Below, in pieces: positions 9,830 to 16,934 of a stretch of 64,000 bases of DNA. The notes beneath the pieces are model-generated. The model was given only the letters and a program-made list of their open reading frames with translations. It did no database searches and was not told where the DNA came from. Made by a program: the position numbers and the translations under genes. This stretch comes from CAYVIB01 sp964451365 (GTDB lineage Bacteria; Pseudomonadota; Gammaproteobacteria; Pseudomonadales; Cellvibrionaceae): NCBI GenBank assembly GCA_964451365.1, contig CAYVIB010000010.1, forward strand, positions 75,921 to 139,920, in the 5' to 3' direction. Each line of letters starts with the position of its first letter. Within the stretch, counting starts at the first letter, position 1.

Positions 9830-10155
9830 GGGCTGCCACGATTCTATCGGAAATAATTTCCTGCAGTTCGAAGCAACTTTCAGGCCGCCGTCCGTGATCG
9901 CACCTTTCAGATTTCAGGACCAGTCCGTGGTAAATTCGCCAATGTTCATTTTGTCGCAGCGAATAGGAGATACATTCTTGAAAAGTTTTTCACTTTAATT
10001 TCAATTTACAACAACGCTATTAAAGTAAAAAATTATCAACGACAGTCGGACCTTTCCAGCCGCAACTGGCAAAGGAAACGCAACCGGTGGAGGATATTCA
10101 CAGTCAGGTGTTTTAGCTGCAATTGGTATGATTGTGTTTTGGTTATCGGTATTGG
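9830..10155. other. Intergenic region upstream of treZ
   Basis: This stretch lies between the treZ start and a palindromic repeat. I see no coding frame with a ribosome site. It presumably holds the treZY promoter on the minus strand, in the AT-rich run around 9970-10040. Confidence 0.5.
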
Positions 10156-10236
10156 ACCCCCTCCCAACCTCCCCCTTGAAAAGGGGGAGGAGCTCTAACT
10201 CCCTCCCCTTTTCAAGGGGAGGGTCGGGGTAGGGTT
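10156..10236. repeat. GC-rich double-hairpin repeat, family A, copy 1
   Basis: The element is about 80 nt and made of two adjacent palindromes. The first is CCTCCCCCTTGAA/AAGGGGGAGG and the second CCCTCCCCTTTTC/AAGGGGAGGG, flanked by ACCCCCTCCC at one end and GGGGTAGGGT at the other. A second copy lies at 36231-36307. It sits just past the stop codon of the TPR/beta-barrel gene (10257, minus strand), so it may act as a transcript terminator or mRNA stabiliser. Confidence 0.85.
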
Positions 10237-10256
10237 ATTTTTTGACGGAAAAATCA

Positions 10257-11588
10257 TTACTCCCACGCATACTCCAACTTAAGCGACGCCACATTCTTGC
10301 TGTAACTGTACAACTGAATATTATCGTCACTTTCTACCATGTCGTACTCGCCCTTGACGAACCAGCGCGGCGCAAGCCGGTAGCGCGCACCGAACATAAA
10401 TTCCGTATAAGTGGTATCGCGTTGCGCCGTTACTTGCCCGCCGCCGATATCCGTTTGAATATTTTCATCCGAATACGTCGCGTTAATCCAGCCGAGCTCG
10501 GAATAAAACCGCCAGCGCTGATTGAATTCCCAGCGGGCCTTAAGATTCAAACCGGTTCGCGTGGGAGAATAGCTGATAAAGTTTTCTTCCGTTTCCTTGT
10601 TTTCCCGGTCGTTCATTTGCCACATCAGGCCGGGTGACAGCAACAGCTGCCCGAAGCGGTGATGCCAGACGAGTTTCAGTTGGTGTTGCCAGCCTTCCAG
10701 GTAAATATATTCCTCATCGGCGGCAAAAAAGCTGCTTTGGTACTGGCCTTCGAGGCGACCATTGCCGAAACGTTTGTCCGTTTTGGCAAGAACGGTGTAC
10801 TGATTCGCGAGAGTAACGTTATCGACGCCGATATGCAGCAACCGGCCGCCCACCTCCAGGTTCCAGCCCCACAAGGGAAATTCCAGGGTGGTGCCGGCGC
10901 CGGCCACGGTGGAGTCGAAGCTGTCAAAAATTTTGTAACGCCGCAGTTGGGCAAGGCCGTATATTTTTACGCCCTCGTTTTTCTCGCCTTTGACGTAGCG
11001 GTGACCGTAAACGAGTGCTTGCATATAGGTATCCGACGATTCAGTGGCGCGGCTGGCCAGCTCGTCCGCGAGACTCGCGGCATTGTCGTCGGCGGCAAAA
11101 CCCAGGCTGACCAACACCGCGCTTTTGCCTTCATCGACCGGCTCGTCCGATTCATCCCTCGGTGCATAGGCCTGCAAGGCATCGAGCTTTTCGTTGGCCA
11201 GGCGTTTAAGCCGCTCGTTTTCGGCGTGCTCACTGACCTTGGCGTAACGGGCATGGGCTTCCTGCATGCGGCCCTGTTCCTCGGCAATAAGGCCCAGGTT
11301 GTAGCGCGCCAGGTCCACCCATTTGACGTTAAGTAACAACGAACTGAATTCGTGTTTGGCCGCTTCGATGCGGCCCAGTTTGTAAAGTGTAACCGCGCGG
11401 TTGTAAGTGAGGGTGGCGGTGCCGATGCCGTCGACCCAGGCCTGGTCGAAAAACTTCAGCGCCGCTTCGTAATCCCCCGCCTTGAACGCACGCTTGCCCT
11501 GTTCGAAGGCGGAGTCGGCGGCAGCGGCGTTGAGTGCCGCAATCGCCAGTGTCAGTGCAAGAGTCATTCGAAGGATTCTCTTAATCAC
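10257..11588 (-). CDS. TPR plus beta-barrel outer-membrane protein (Slam-like architecture)
   Basis: This 443-residue protein has a signal peptide (about 1-24, ending NAAAA). Three or four TPR-like units follow (about 25-150: AFEQGKRAFKAGDYEAALKFFDQAW, LTYNRAVTLYKLGRIEAA, ARYNLGLIAEEQGRMQEAHARY). After an acidic linker comes a barrel region (about 175-443) with alternating hydrophobic strands ending LKLEYAWE. A short periplasmic TPR ahead of a small barrel recalls Slam/type XI secretion proteins, but I see no diagnostic DUF560 motif, so the comparison is architectural only. The GTG start overlaps the TGA of the upstream acidic-protein gene (GTGA), implying translational coupling. It is the last gene of the ECF-sigma operon and could export or anchor the two acidic proteins. 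Confidence 0.8.
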   Translation of the reverse strand: MIKRILRMTLALTLAIAALNAAAADSAFEQGKRAFKAGDYEAALKFFDQAWVDGIGTATLTYNRAVTLYKLGRIEAAKHEFSSLLLNVKWVDLARYNLGLIAEEQGRMQEAHARYAKVSEHAENERLKRLANEKLDALQAYAPRDESDEPVDEGKSAVLVSLGFAADDNAASLADELASRATESSDTYMQALVYGHRYVKGEKNEGVKIYGLAQLRRYKIFDSFDSTVAGAGTTLEFPLWGWNLEVGGRLLHIGVDNVTLANQYTVLAKTDKRFGNGRLEGQYQSSFFAADEEYIYLEGWQHQLKLVWHHRFGQLLLSPGLMWQMNDRENKETEENFISYSPTRTGLNLKARWEFNQRWRFYSELGWINATYSDENIQTDIGGGQVTAQRDTTYTEFMFGARYRLAPRWFVKGEYDMVESDDNIQLYSYSKNVASLKLEYAWE

Positions 11589-12250
11589 AGGCCGCCCCCG
11601 ACATCGCTGTTAATGTCGTCCATAACATCGTCCACGGTGCCGGAACTGTCCAACGTTTCGTCGAGATCTTCAGTAACCGGGTCCTTCAGCGAATCCAGCT
11701 CTTCCACGGCACTGTCCAGTTCAGCACCGTCCAGTTCGCTACCAGTCCCGAGTTCATCAAGAGTGCTGTCCAGTTCACTCGTAGCTTCGAGTTCATCCAG
11801 TGCGCTGTCGATATCGTCGTCGGTTTCGGTCAGTTCGTCGATCACCTCATCCACATCATCCACGGCCTCATCCAACACTTCGTCTATTACCTCTTCCGGC
11901 AGAGCATCGGTTATATCCTTGGGCAGGCTTTCCAGGTCGCCGGTGGACAGGGCGTCGTTGACGCTTTCGGTGACGGTGGTCGCGGCATCGCGGGTGGTAT
12001 TTTCCAGCAGGTCTCCGGCGCGATCGAGCGGCGGTTCCTCCAGCGGTACCGGCGGCAGGTCCACCACGGCTTCCGGCGCGGGGGGCAGTTCGATGCGGTT
12101 GATCACATCCTCGGGCGTATCGTCTTCGTCCACCACGCTCATAATAATATCGAGTTCGGCGTCGCTTTCCGTGGACGGGGCCTGGGCCCAGGCGCCCGTT
12201 GAGAACGCCGCGCTAAGCATAATTGCCGAGGCCAGGTGTGTTCGTTTCAT
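11585..12250 (-). CDS. Exported Asp/Glu-rich low-complexity protein
   Basis: This 221-residue protein has a signal peptide (MKRTHLASAIMLSAAFSTGAWA). The mature part is extremely acidic and mostly built of DELD, EVIDE, DSALDEL and DDVDEV-type units, with almost no aromatic or cysteine residues. It looks intrinsically disordered or calcium-binding. No catalytic domain is recognisable. It ends in a Gly-Leu tail (SDVGGGL), which resembles the tail of the other acidic protein of this operon (SGGLGLL). The start has a good site (AGGAG before the A-run and ATG). The gene ends in a 4-nt overlap with the TPR/beta-barrel gene. Role unknown; it could be a cell-surface or matrix component handled by the barrel protein. 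Confidence 0.8.
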   Translation of the reverse strand: MKRTHLASAIMLSAAFSTGAWAQAPSTESDAELDIIMSVVDEDDTPEDVINRIELPPAPEAVVDLPPVPLEEPPLDRAGDLLENTTRDAATTVTESVNDALSTGDLESLPKDITDALPEEVIDEVLDEAVDDVDEVIDELTETDDDIDSALDELEATSELDSTLDELGTGSELDGAELDSAVEELDSLKDPVTEDLDETLDSSGTVDDVMDDINSDVGGGL

Positions 12251-12275
12251 TTTTTTTCTCCTAGAGAACTTTATA

Positions 12276-12313
12276 GGGCCTGTTAACCCCTAGGGTCGAT
12301 GCGCAACAGGCCC
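12276..12313. other. Intercistronic hairpin between the two acidic-protein genes
   Basis: GGGCCTGTT at 12276-12284 pairs perfectly with AACAGGCCC at 12305-12313 over a 20-nt loop. On the transcribed (minus) strand it lies between the stop of the first acidic-protein gene and the ribosome site of the second. There is no T-run, so it is more likely an mRNA processing or stabilising element than a strong terminator. Confidence 0.65.
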
Positions 12314-12350
12314 GGCGGACACTGTCGCGCATCAATTGCTGTCGCTTCAC

Positions 12351-13064
12351 TTATAGCAGACCCAGGCCGCCTGAGGTCTGGTTGTTTGTCACGGATTCAA
12401 CATCCGCCTGCTGATCTTCCAGTTCCGGGAAGTCGCTTGACGCATCGGCCATCGCATCGGTTTCGCTGCTGATATCGGTACCCGCTTCGACGGACTCGGC
12501 GATATCGCTGGCGGTATCGCCGGTGTTGCCGAGAATCTCCACCCCGGTTTCGACTGTGGCATCGCTCACTGAATGAATGGTCTGTTCGGAATCCGCCAGG
12601 CTGCTTTCGACACTACTATTGATAGCGCCGCTCACTTCCGCCGCCGTCTCCGTGGTCAGGTCGATGGCGACACCATCCACGGTTTCCACCACCAGAGCGG
12701 CGTTTTCTTCAATGCTCACCGCGCCTTCCACCTCGGTTGCGCTTTCGAGTATAGAGGAATCGGTTTGCTCAACCGCGGATTGCACAGTGTTGCTCAATTC
12801 CACAGTTTCACCAACGCTTTCTCTTGAATTGCTTTCCGCGCTTTGCGCTGCCGCCTGCTCGTCCACGGAGGCATTGGCGTTGGCATTACTGTCGGAATTG
12901 CTTTCCGCGCGGATATGACTACCGTCCACCCCGGCGGATGTTCGCGCGCTGTTACCGGTGCTCGCGTTTACCGCGACATCGGCCGCGAAGGCGAGTACCG
13001 ATGCGAAAGTGAAAAGAGTGGCGATAACAGTTTTGCAGATCAGGTTTTTGCTTTGCTTGTTCAT
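12351..13064 (-). CDS. Exported acidic Ser/Ala/Glu-rich protein
   Basis: The start is placed at the ATG of MNKQSKN (13062-13064). GGAG lies 8 nt before it, and the reading gives a signal peptide (about 1-28, ending VLAFA). The longer upstream frame to 13256 only reads antisense-like sequence of the anti-sigma gene. The mature protein (about 210 aa) is low-complexity: a Ser/Asn/Ala part (AESNSDSNANANAS), then acidic repeats with SVGETVELSNTVQSAV, and a C-terminal SGGLGLL tail. There are no cysteines and almost no aromatics. No family is recognised. It follows the anti-sigma gene by 14 nt and precedes the second acidic protein by 100 nt with a hairpin between. It is probably a secreted product of the ECF regulon. 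Confidence 0.78.
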   Translation of the reverse strand: MNKQSKNLICKTVIATLFTFASVLAFAADVAVNASTGNSARTSAGVDGSHIRAESNSDSNANANASVDEQAAAQSAESNSRESVGETVELSNTVQSAVEQTDSSILESATEVEGAVSIEENAALVVETVDGVAIDLTTETAAEVSGAINSSVESSLADSEQTIHSVSDATVETGVEILGNTGDTASDIAESVEAGTDISSETDAMADASSDFPELEDQQADVESVTNNQTSGGLGLL

Positions 13065-13078
13065 GGTCATTTCTCCAA

Positions 13079-13762
13079 TCAGATAATCATTGGATAACCG
13101 GATGCGGACGCTGCCAGGCGGGGCTCGATCGACAAGCGCATTTGTTTGCTTGCGCCGCCGGAACTGACCTCGATCACGATGGACCCGTGACTGCCCCCCG
13201 TCAGCGCCACCGGCAGAGCCATCTGGTTGGTGCCGGCGACGATGGGGGCCTGCCAACTGAGCGTCTGCATGCCCGGATATCCGGTTAATGCCACGTCGCC
13301 GTCCAAGCGGACGGTAATCGTGGCGTTGGGCAATGCTTCCTTGCTGACCAGGCGAACGTGCACGGGCCGGGTGGTCTCGGGAGCGATTTGCACCACCGTT
13401 TCACCGGTGGGCGGTACCGCTGTTTCCCGGGGGCCCAGCCACTGGGATACCATCACTACCGCCACCAACACGCTGGCGGCCAGGCCGGCCCAGGCATAAC
13501 GCCGGGTCGCGGGCCGCTGTTGCGCGGGTTGGCCGTGGGCCGATTTACCGTGAGAAGTGTCCCATGCTCGCGCCAGGGCTCGATCGGCAAAACCCTCACT
13601 GGGCGGGGGAACGGGTATCGCCGCCAGTTGGCGGGTCAACGGCAGGTTCTCCCAATAGTCGCGACATTCGGTGCAGCCCGCCAGATGCTCACGCAGGGCC
13701 TCATTAGGCTCGGCGCTTGCCGGGGCGGCGTTCAGCCATTGTCTGACTTCGCTACAGTTCAT
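13079..13762 (-). CDS. Anti-sigma factor with zinc-binding N-terminus
   Basis: This 227-residue membrane protein is encoded 70 nt after the ECF sigma gene, with an AGGAGG ribosome site. Residues 1-45 form a ZAS-type domain (C3, then H26, C30 and C33 in HLAGCTEC), which in this family holds the sigma factor in the cytoplasm. A linker follows, then one transmembrane helix (about 90-108, WAGLAASVLVAVVMVSQWL). A periplasmic domain of about 115 residues rich in beta-strand ends the protein. Release of the sigma factor normally needs regulated proteolysis or a conformational signal; no dedicated protease lies nearby. The periplasmic part presumably senses envelope status or the exported acidic proteins. 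That last point is inference. Confidence 0.85.
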   Translation of the reverse strand: MNCSEVRQWLNAAPASAEPNEALREHLAGCTECRDYWENLPLTRQLAAIPVPPPSEGFADRALARAWDTSHGKSAHGQPAQQRPATRRYAWAGLAASVLVAVVMVSQWLGPRETAVPPTGETVVQIAPETTRPVHVRLVSKEALPNATITVRLDGDVALTGYPGMQTLSWQAPIVAGTNQMALPVALTGGSHGSIVIEVSSGGASKQMRLSIEPRLAASASGYPMII

Positions 13763-13832
13763 GGTATTTGCCTCCTTTGCCCTCTAACACGAACGGGATT
13801 GGAAAAAGGTTCCATCAATAACAAAAAAATTT

Positions 13833-14399
13833 TCATTTTATGGTTGTGCCTGTTTCGGTATCGGTAAGACAGGCCTTTAATTTGGCGCGTGCCCGGTGTA
13901 GCCGGGACTTCACCGTGCCGACGCTGATCTGCATGATATCCGCCACTTCAATGGTGGTATAGCCTTCCATATCGTGCAGCAGCACCACATCGCGATGGTC
14001 GTCTTCCAGTTGTTGCAGCGCCGCCAGCAATACGCGCTGGTTGTCCGATTGGGTAATATCGTCCCGATGATCGGCGGCCTGGTGAACCGGATCGTTTTCG
14101 TTTTCCGGTGAACCGGTATTTCCCTCAACCGGCGAATTGCGTCCACGCCGGTAAAGATCCACATAACGGTTGTAGAGAATACGTAGCAGCCACGGCCGCA
14201 GGGAATCCACCTGCTCCATCTCGTCGAGCCGCGTGGCCAGGCGGGCAAGGATATCCTGCACCAGGTCTTCCGCCTCCGGCTGCGATTGGGTCCAGCGGTA
14301 AGCCATGCGGTACATCAGCTCCACATGCGGGCGCAGGAGTTCGTGGAAGCGGTCCTTCCGGCTCGGGCGGGAACGGAATAATTTAATGATGGCTGCCAC
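13833..14399 (-). CDS. RNA polymerase ECF sigma factor
   Basis: This 188-residue sigma-70 family protein has region 2 (ELMYRMAYRWTQSQPEAEDLVQDIL, about 28-52; LRPWLLRILYNRYVDLYRR) and region 4 (LEDDHRDVVLLHDMEGYTTIEVADIM, then SVGTVKSRLHRARAKLKA). It directs RNA polymerase to a small regulon, held in check by the downstream anti-sigma factor. The start appears to be GTG at 14397-14399; no strong ribosome site is seen. It is the first gene of an operon continuing with anti-sigma, two acidic exported proteins and a TPR/beta-barrel protein. The upstream 150 nt carry repeat hairpins, and I could not identify an autoregulatory ECF promoter by eye. Confidence 0.93.
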   Translation of the reverse strand: MAAIIKLFRSRPSRKDRFHELLRPHVELMYRMAYRWTQSQPEAEDLVQDILARLATRLDEMEQVDSLRPWLLRILYNRYVDLYRRGRNSPVEGNTGSPENENDPVHQAADHRDDITQSDNQRVLLAALQQLEDDHRDVVLLHDMEGYTTIEVADIMQISVGTVKSRLHRARAKLKACLTDTETGTTIK

Positions 14400-14487
14400 G
14401 GATAGTTTTTATCGCATCGTTTTTTATAAAGCTTAGCAGGCGTGGGGTTGGCGCGAAAACCTACGGTTTCTCAATCCGAAGCGAGGA

Positions 14488-14562
14488 ACGTAGGCTGGGG
14501 TGAGGAACGAACCCCAGCGGTTCTGATAAAGAAAAGCCGTTGGGGTTTGCACCCCAATCTAC
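14488..14562. repeat. Tandem GGGGT/ACCCC hairpins
   Basis: Two small palindromes lie between the ECF sigma gene and the GH31 stop. GCTGGGGT (14494-14501) pairs with ACCCCAGC (14511-14518), and TTGGGGT (14540-14546) pairs with ACCCCAA (14551-14557). The spacing is regular and the arms are related, as in REP-type intergenic elements. A looser relative is the hairpin at 30585-30612. Confidence 0.7.
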
Positions 14563-16811
14563 AGTGTAATGGAGATATCGGCGGATTCTTTTTCCGGTAT
14601 CGCAATTGAAAACAGGTTGGTTTCCTTATCGTAATTAATCGAAACAGCCTTTCCATTCACGCTTACACTCTTCGGCGCCCTGTCCAGAACCACTTCCACT
14701 TGCGTTTGCTGATTCATTGCCGGAACAGAAACTTTCACTTCTTTCTTTTCGCGCTTCAGTGAAATTTCCCTGGTCGCATTGTTATCCAGCATATCGATAT
14801 ACGTAAAAACAGCGCCTGAATTTTTGTTACCGGGAAATACATGAACCGTCAGATGCTTTTCACTATCGTTCCAGATTCTGTCATTACCGCGATAAATATC
14901 CCCGCTCACATAAATACTGTTTTCTTTAACAAAGCGCGGCAGCTTTTCCATCGGCGCTTCGATGTCGATTGATTTACCGCCCCTGTAGCGAACGGCGGGA
15001 TTGTCGAAATCGCGCCAGTTGCCCTTGGGCAGATACACAGTGCGGTGCGTGCCGGGCTTGAAAACCGGCGCCACCAGAATCGCATCGCCCACATAAAACT
15101 GGTCCCAGTTGTCATAGGTTTTGGCATCCGACAAATGCCGGTAGGCCATCGGCTGCATCAGGGTTCCGGTTTCGCCGCTGGTGTGCGAGAGGGAATACAG
15201 GTACGGCACCAGGCGCATTCGGTCCTCGCAGATTGCGCGAAAATGTTTTTGGAAATCTTCGTCATAGCGCCAGGGCATGCGGTCGCGCCCCTCGCCGCCG
15301 GCGCCGTCCAGTTTGATTTCGAACAGGCCGGTCATGCTGCCCGCCTGCATCCAGCGGATATACAAATCCTCCGGAATATACCCTTCACCCTGGTAACCGC
15401 CCACGTCGGTTCCCCAAACCGGAAACCCCATAAACGCACTGCGGGCGGCATTGGCAAAATTACTTTGCAAACCTTCCCAACTGGTGCGCGGGTCACCGGC
15501 CCAAATGGCGCTCAGGTACGGCTGGGTTCGATGGTAGGCCGAGCGCACGAAGGTGATCTGGTCATCGCCCCACACTTCCCGCAACGCTTCGTCGTGAATC
15601 TTCGCCATAAGGTAGGAATATTGGTTGCGCCTTTCCGCCGGCGACACGCTGGCGTCGTGCCATGCCTCACTTACCGGAAAATTTTCATCCGCACGATCGA
15701 TTTTGTGCCCCTTAACGCCGTGCACGTGCTGATTGGTTTTGAGTTGCTGCCGGTAGGCTTCCACCGACGGCGGGTGGCTGAGATCGATATAGGAAAAATC
15801 CCCGTCGAGATGTTTTTCAAACCGGGCATCGCCGAAAGTGGACGTCGCCACCCAGGTCATAAATTCCAGGCCGTAATCATTGCGGATTTTTTCAATCCAC
15901 TTGCCGGGCTCGGCAAACGGTTCGGCGAAGTTCATCTTCGACCAGGCGTGGACTCCATCGCTGTAGGGGCGGTCGACAAACCAGGCGGTGAACGGAATAC
16001 GCAGCGAATTCATTTTTTCGATATCGTCGAGAATTTCCCGTGCGCTTTCGTTGTGGTCGCGCCATCCCACCGGGCCCAGCCCCCACGCCGGCACCGGTTT
16101 TGGCCGGCCGATAACGTTGAAATACGCGCGGTGAATTTGCGCCCCGTTGTCGCCGAGGAAAATGTGCCAGTCGAGCGTGCCGGTATCGTGGTGAATAATG
16201 TTTTTATCGTTAATGGCAAAATCGTATCGGCCGCGGGCGAAGGTATCGAAGAAAGCGCCGTAACCGTGACTGCTGATATAAAAGGCCGAATAGGCGGTGG
16301 CATAATTTTCCTGCAGTTGGGCACCCTCGCTGTTGATATCGACGGTAATGGAAGCGTTTGTCAGATCGGGAGACAGCCGGTTGTCCGGCTGCAGCGGCTC
16401 GGACAAACCAAAAAAGTGATCGTCCAGATAATCCAGCTCCAGCGTCACCTGGCGACCCCACGCCGGTTTGGAATAAATTCGAAAGCCGCTTTCCTCACGC
16501 GTCAACGTCACTTCGGCAACGCGCGGCTCGTTATCCGCCACATGACGGTAAAAATCCACCGAGGGGTGAAATGTGCCCGCTAAAACAATTTTGTCTTTAT
16601 CGGCGTGTGTTGCTCGCCAGCTTTCCGCCTGCTGATAATTAAATTTGATGTTGTTCAGGTCGATGATGGTTTTGCCGTCGCGGCGAATTTTAATTTGCTG
16701 CTCGTCCACCACCAGAATGCCATCCCGGGAGTCAAGTTGCGCGGAAAATGCCGGGAGAGAGAGAAGCAGAGACAGGCAAAAAAAGAATTTGGCAAACGGG
16801 TTTTTAGTCAT
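14559..16811 (-). CDS. Glycoside hydrolase family 31
   Basis: This 750-residue secreted or periplasmic enzyme has a signal peptide (about 1-24, ending AFSA). The N-terminal beta-sandwich is followed by the GH31 barrel: GLGPVGWRDHNE, FTAWFVDRPYSDGVHAWS, nucleophile D372 in GHKIDRADE, acid/base D440 in WAGDPRTSWEGLQ, FPVWGTDVGGYQG, and the C-terminal sheet (YVGDAILVAPVFKPGTHRTVYLPKG). The nucleophile motif KIDRADE differs from the usual WMDxxE of alpha-glucosidases and alpha-xylosidases. The substrate is therefore uncertain: alpha-galactoside, alpha-xyloside or another exo-alpha-glycoside. The GH43 gene lies 123 nt upstream on the same strand, which points to hemicellulose side-chain use. Confidence 0.9.
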   Translation of the reverse strand: MTKNPFAKFFFCLSLLLSLPAFSAQLDSRDGILVVDEQQIKIRRDGKTIIDLNNIKFNYQQAESWRATHADKDKIVLAGTFHPSVDFYRHVADNEPRVAEVTLTREESGFRIYSKPAWGRQVTLELDYLDDHFFGLSEPLQPDNRLSPDLTNASITVDINSEGAQLQENYATAYSAFYISSHGYGAFFDTFARGRYDFAINDKNIIHHDTGTLDWHIFLGDNGAQIHRAYFNVIGRPKPVPAWGLGPVGWRDHNESAREILDDIEKMNSLRIPFTAWFVDRPYSDGVHAWSKMNFAEPFAEPGKWIEKIRNDYGLEFMTWVATSTFGDARFEKHLDGDFSYIDLSHPPSVEAYRQQLKTNQHVHGVKGHKIDRADENFPVSEAWHDASVSPAERRNQYSYLMAKIHDEALREVWGDDQITFVRSAYHRTQPYLSAIWAGDPRTSWEGLQSNFANAARSAFMGFPVWGTDVGGYQGEGYIPEDLYIRWMQAGSMTGLFEIKLDGAGGEGRDRMPWRYDEDFQKHFRAICEDRMRLVPYLYSLSHTSGETGTLMQPMAYRHLSDAKTYDNWDQFYVGDAILVAPVFKPGTHRTVYLPKGNWRDFDNPAVRYRGGKSIDIEAPMEKLPRFVKENSIYVSGDIYRGNDRIWNDSEKHLTVHVFPGNKNSGAVFTYIDMLDNNATREISLKREKKEVKVSVPAMNQQTQVEVVLDRAPKSVSVNGKAVSINYDKETNLFSIAIPEKESADISITL

Positions 16812-16832
16812 GTTTGATCTCGTATTGTTTTT

Positions 16833-16860
16833 GTAGGGCGGGTAAGCGATGGTCCGACAC
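16833..16860. repeat. REP-like repeat family B, partial copy
   Basis: A 28-nt stretch carries GGGCGGGTAAGCGATGGTCC, matching one arm of the family whose fuller copies lie at 39251, 42353 and 47847. It lies between GH43 and GH31, just upstream of the GH31 start. Confidence 0.75.
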
Positions 16861-16934
16861 TCTATTCAGTCTCGAAGAAAAGAAGTTTTATCTACCAGAA
16901 CCTGCCGGGCCGGGCGCTTTTTTCTTAGTGGCAC

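Noticed and set aside
10257..11588. Firm call of the TPR-barrel protein as a Slam/type XI exporter
   Set aside because: Only the layout matches; no diagnostic DUF560 motif and no lipoprotein cargo is adjacent, so it is kept as a hypothesis.
13065..13256. N-terminal extension of the acidic protein gene
   Set aside because: The added residues read the anti-sigma gene in another frame; the GGAG-supported ATG at 13064 gives a proper signal peptide.
15045..16583. 512-codon + frame across GH31
   Set aside because: Antisense shadow of a GC-rich gene with strong third-position bias; no ribosome site or motif.
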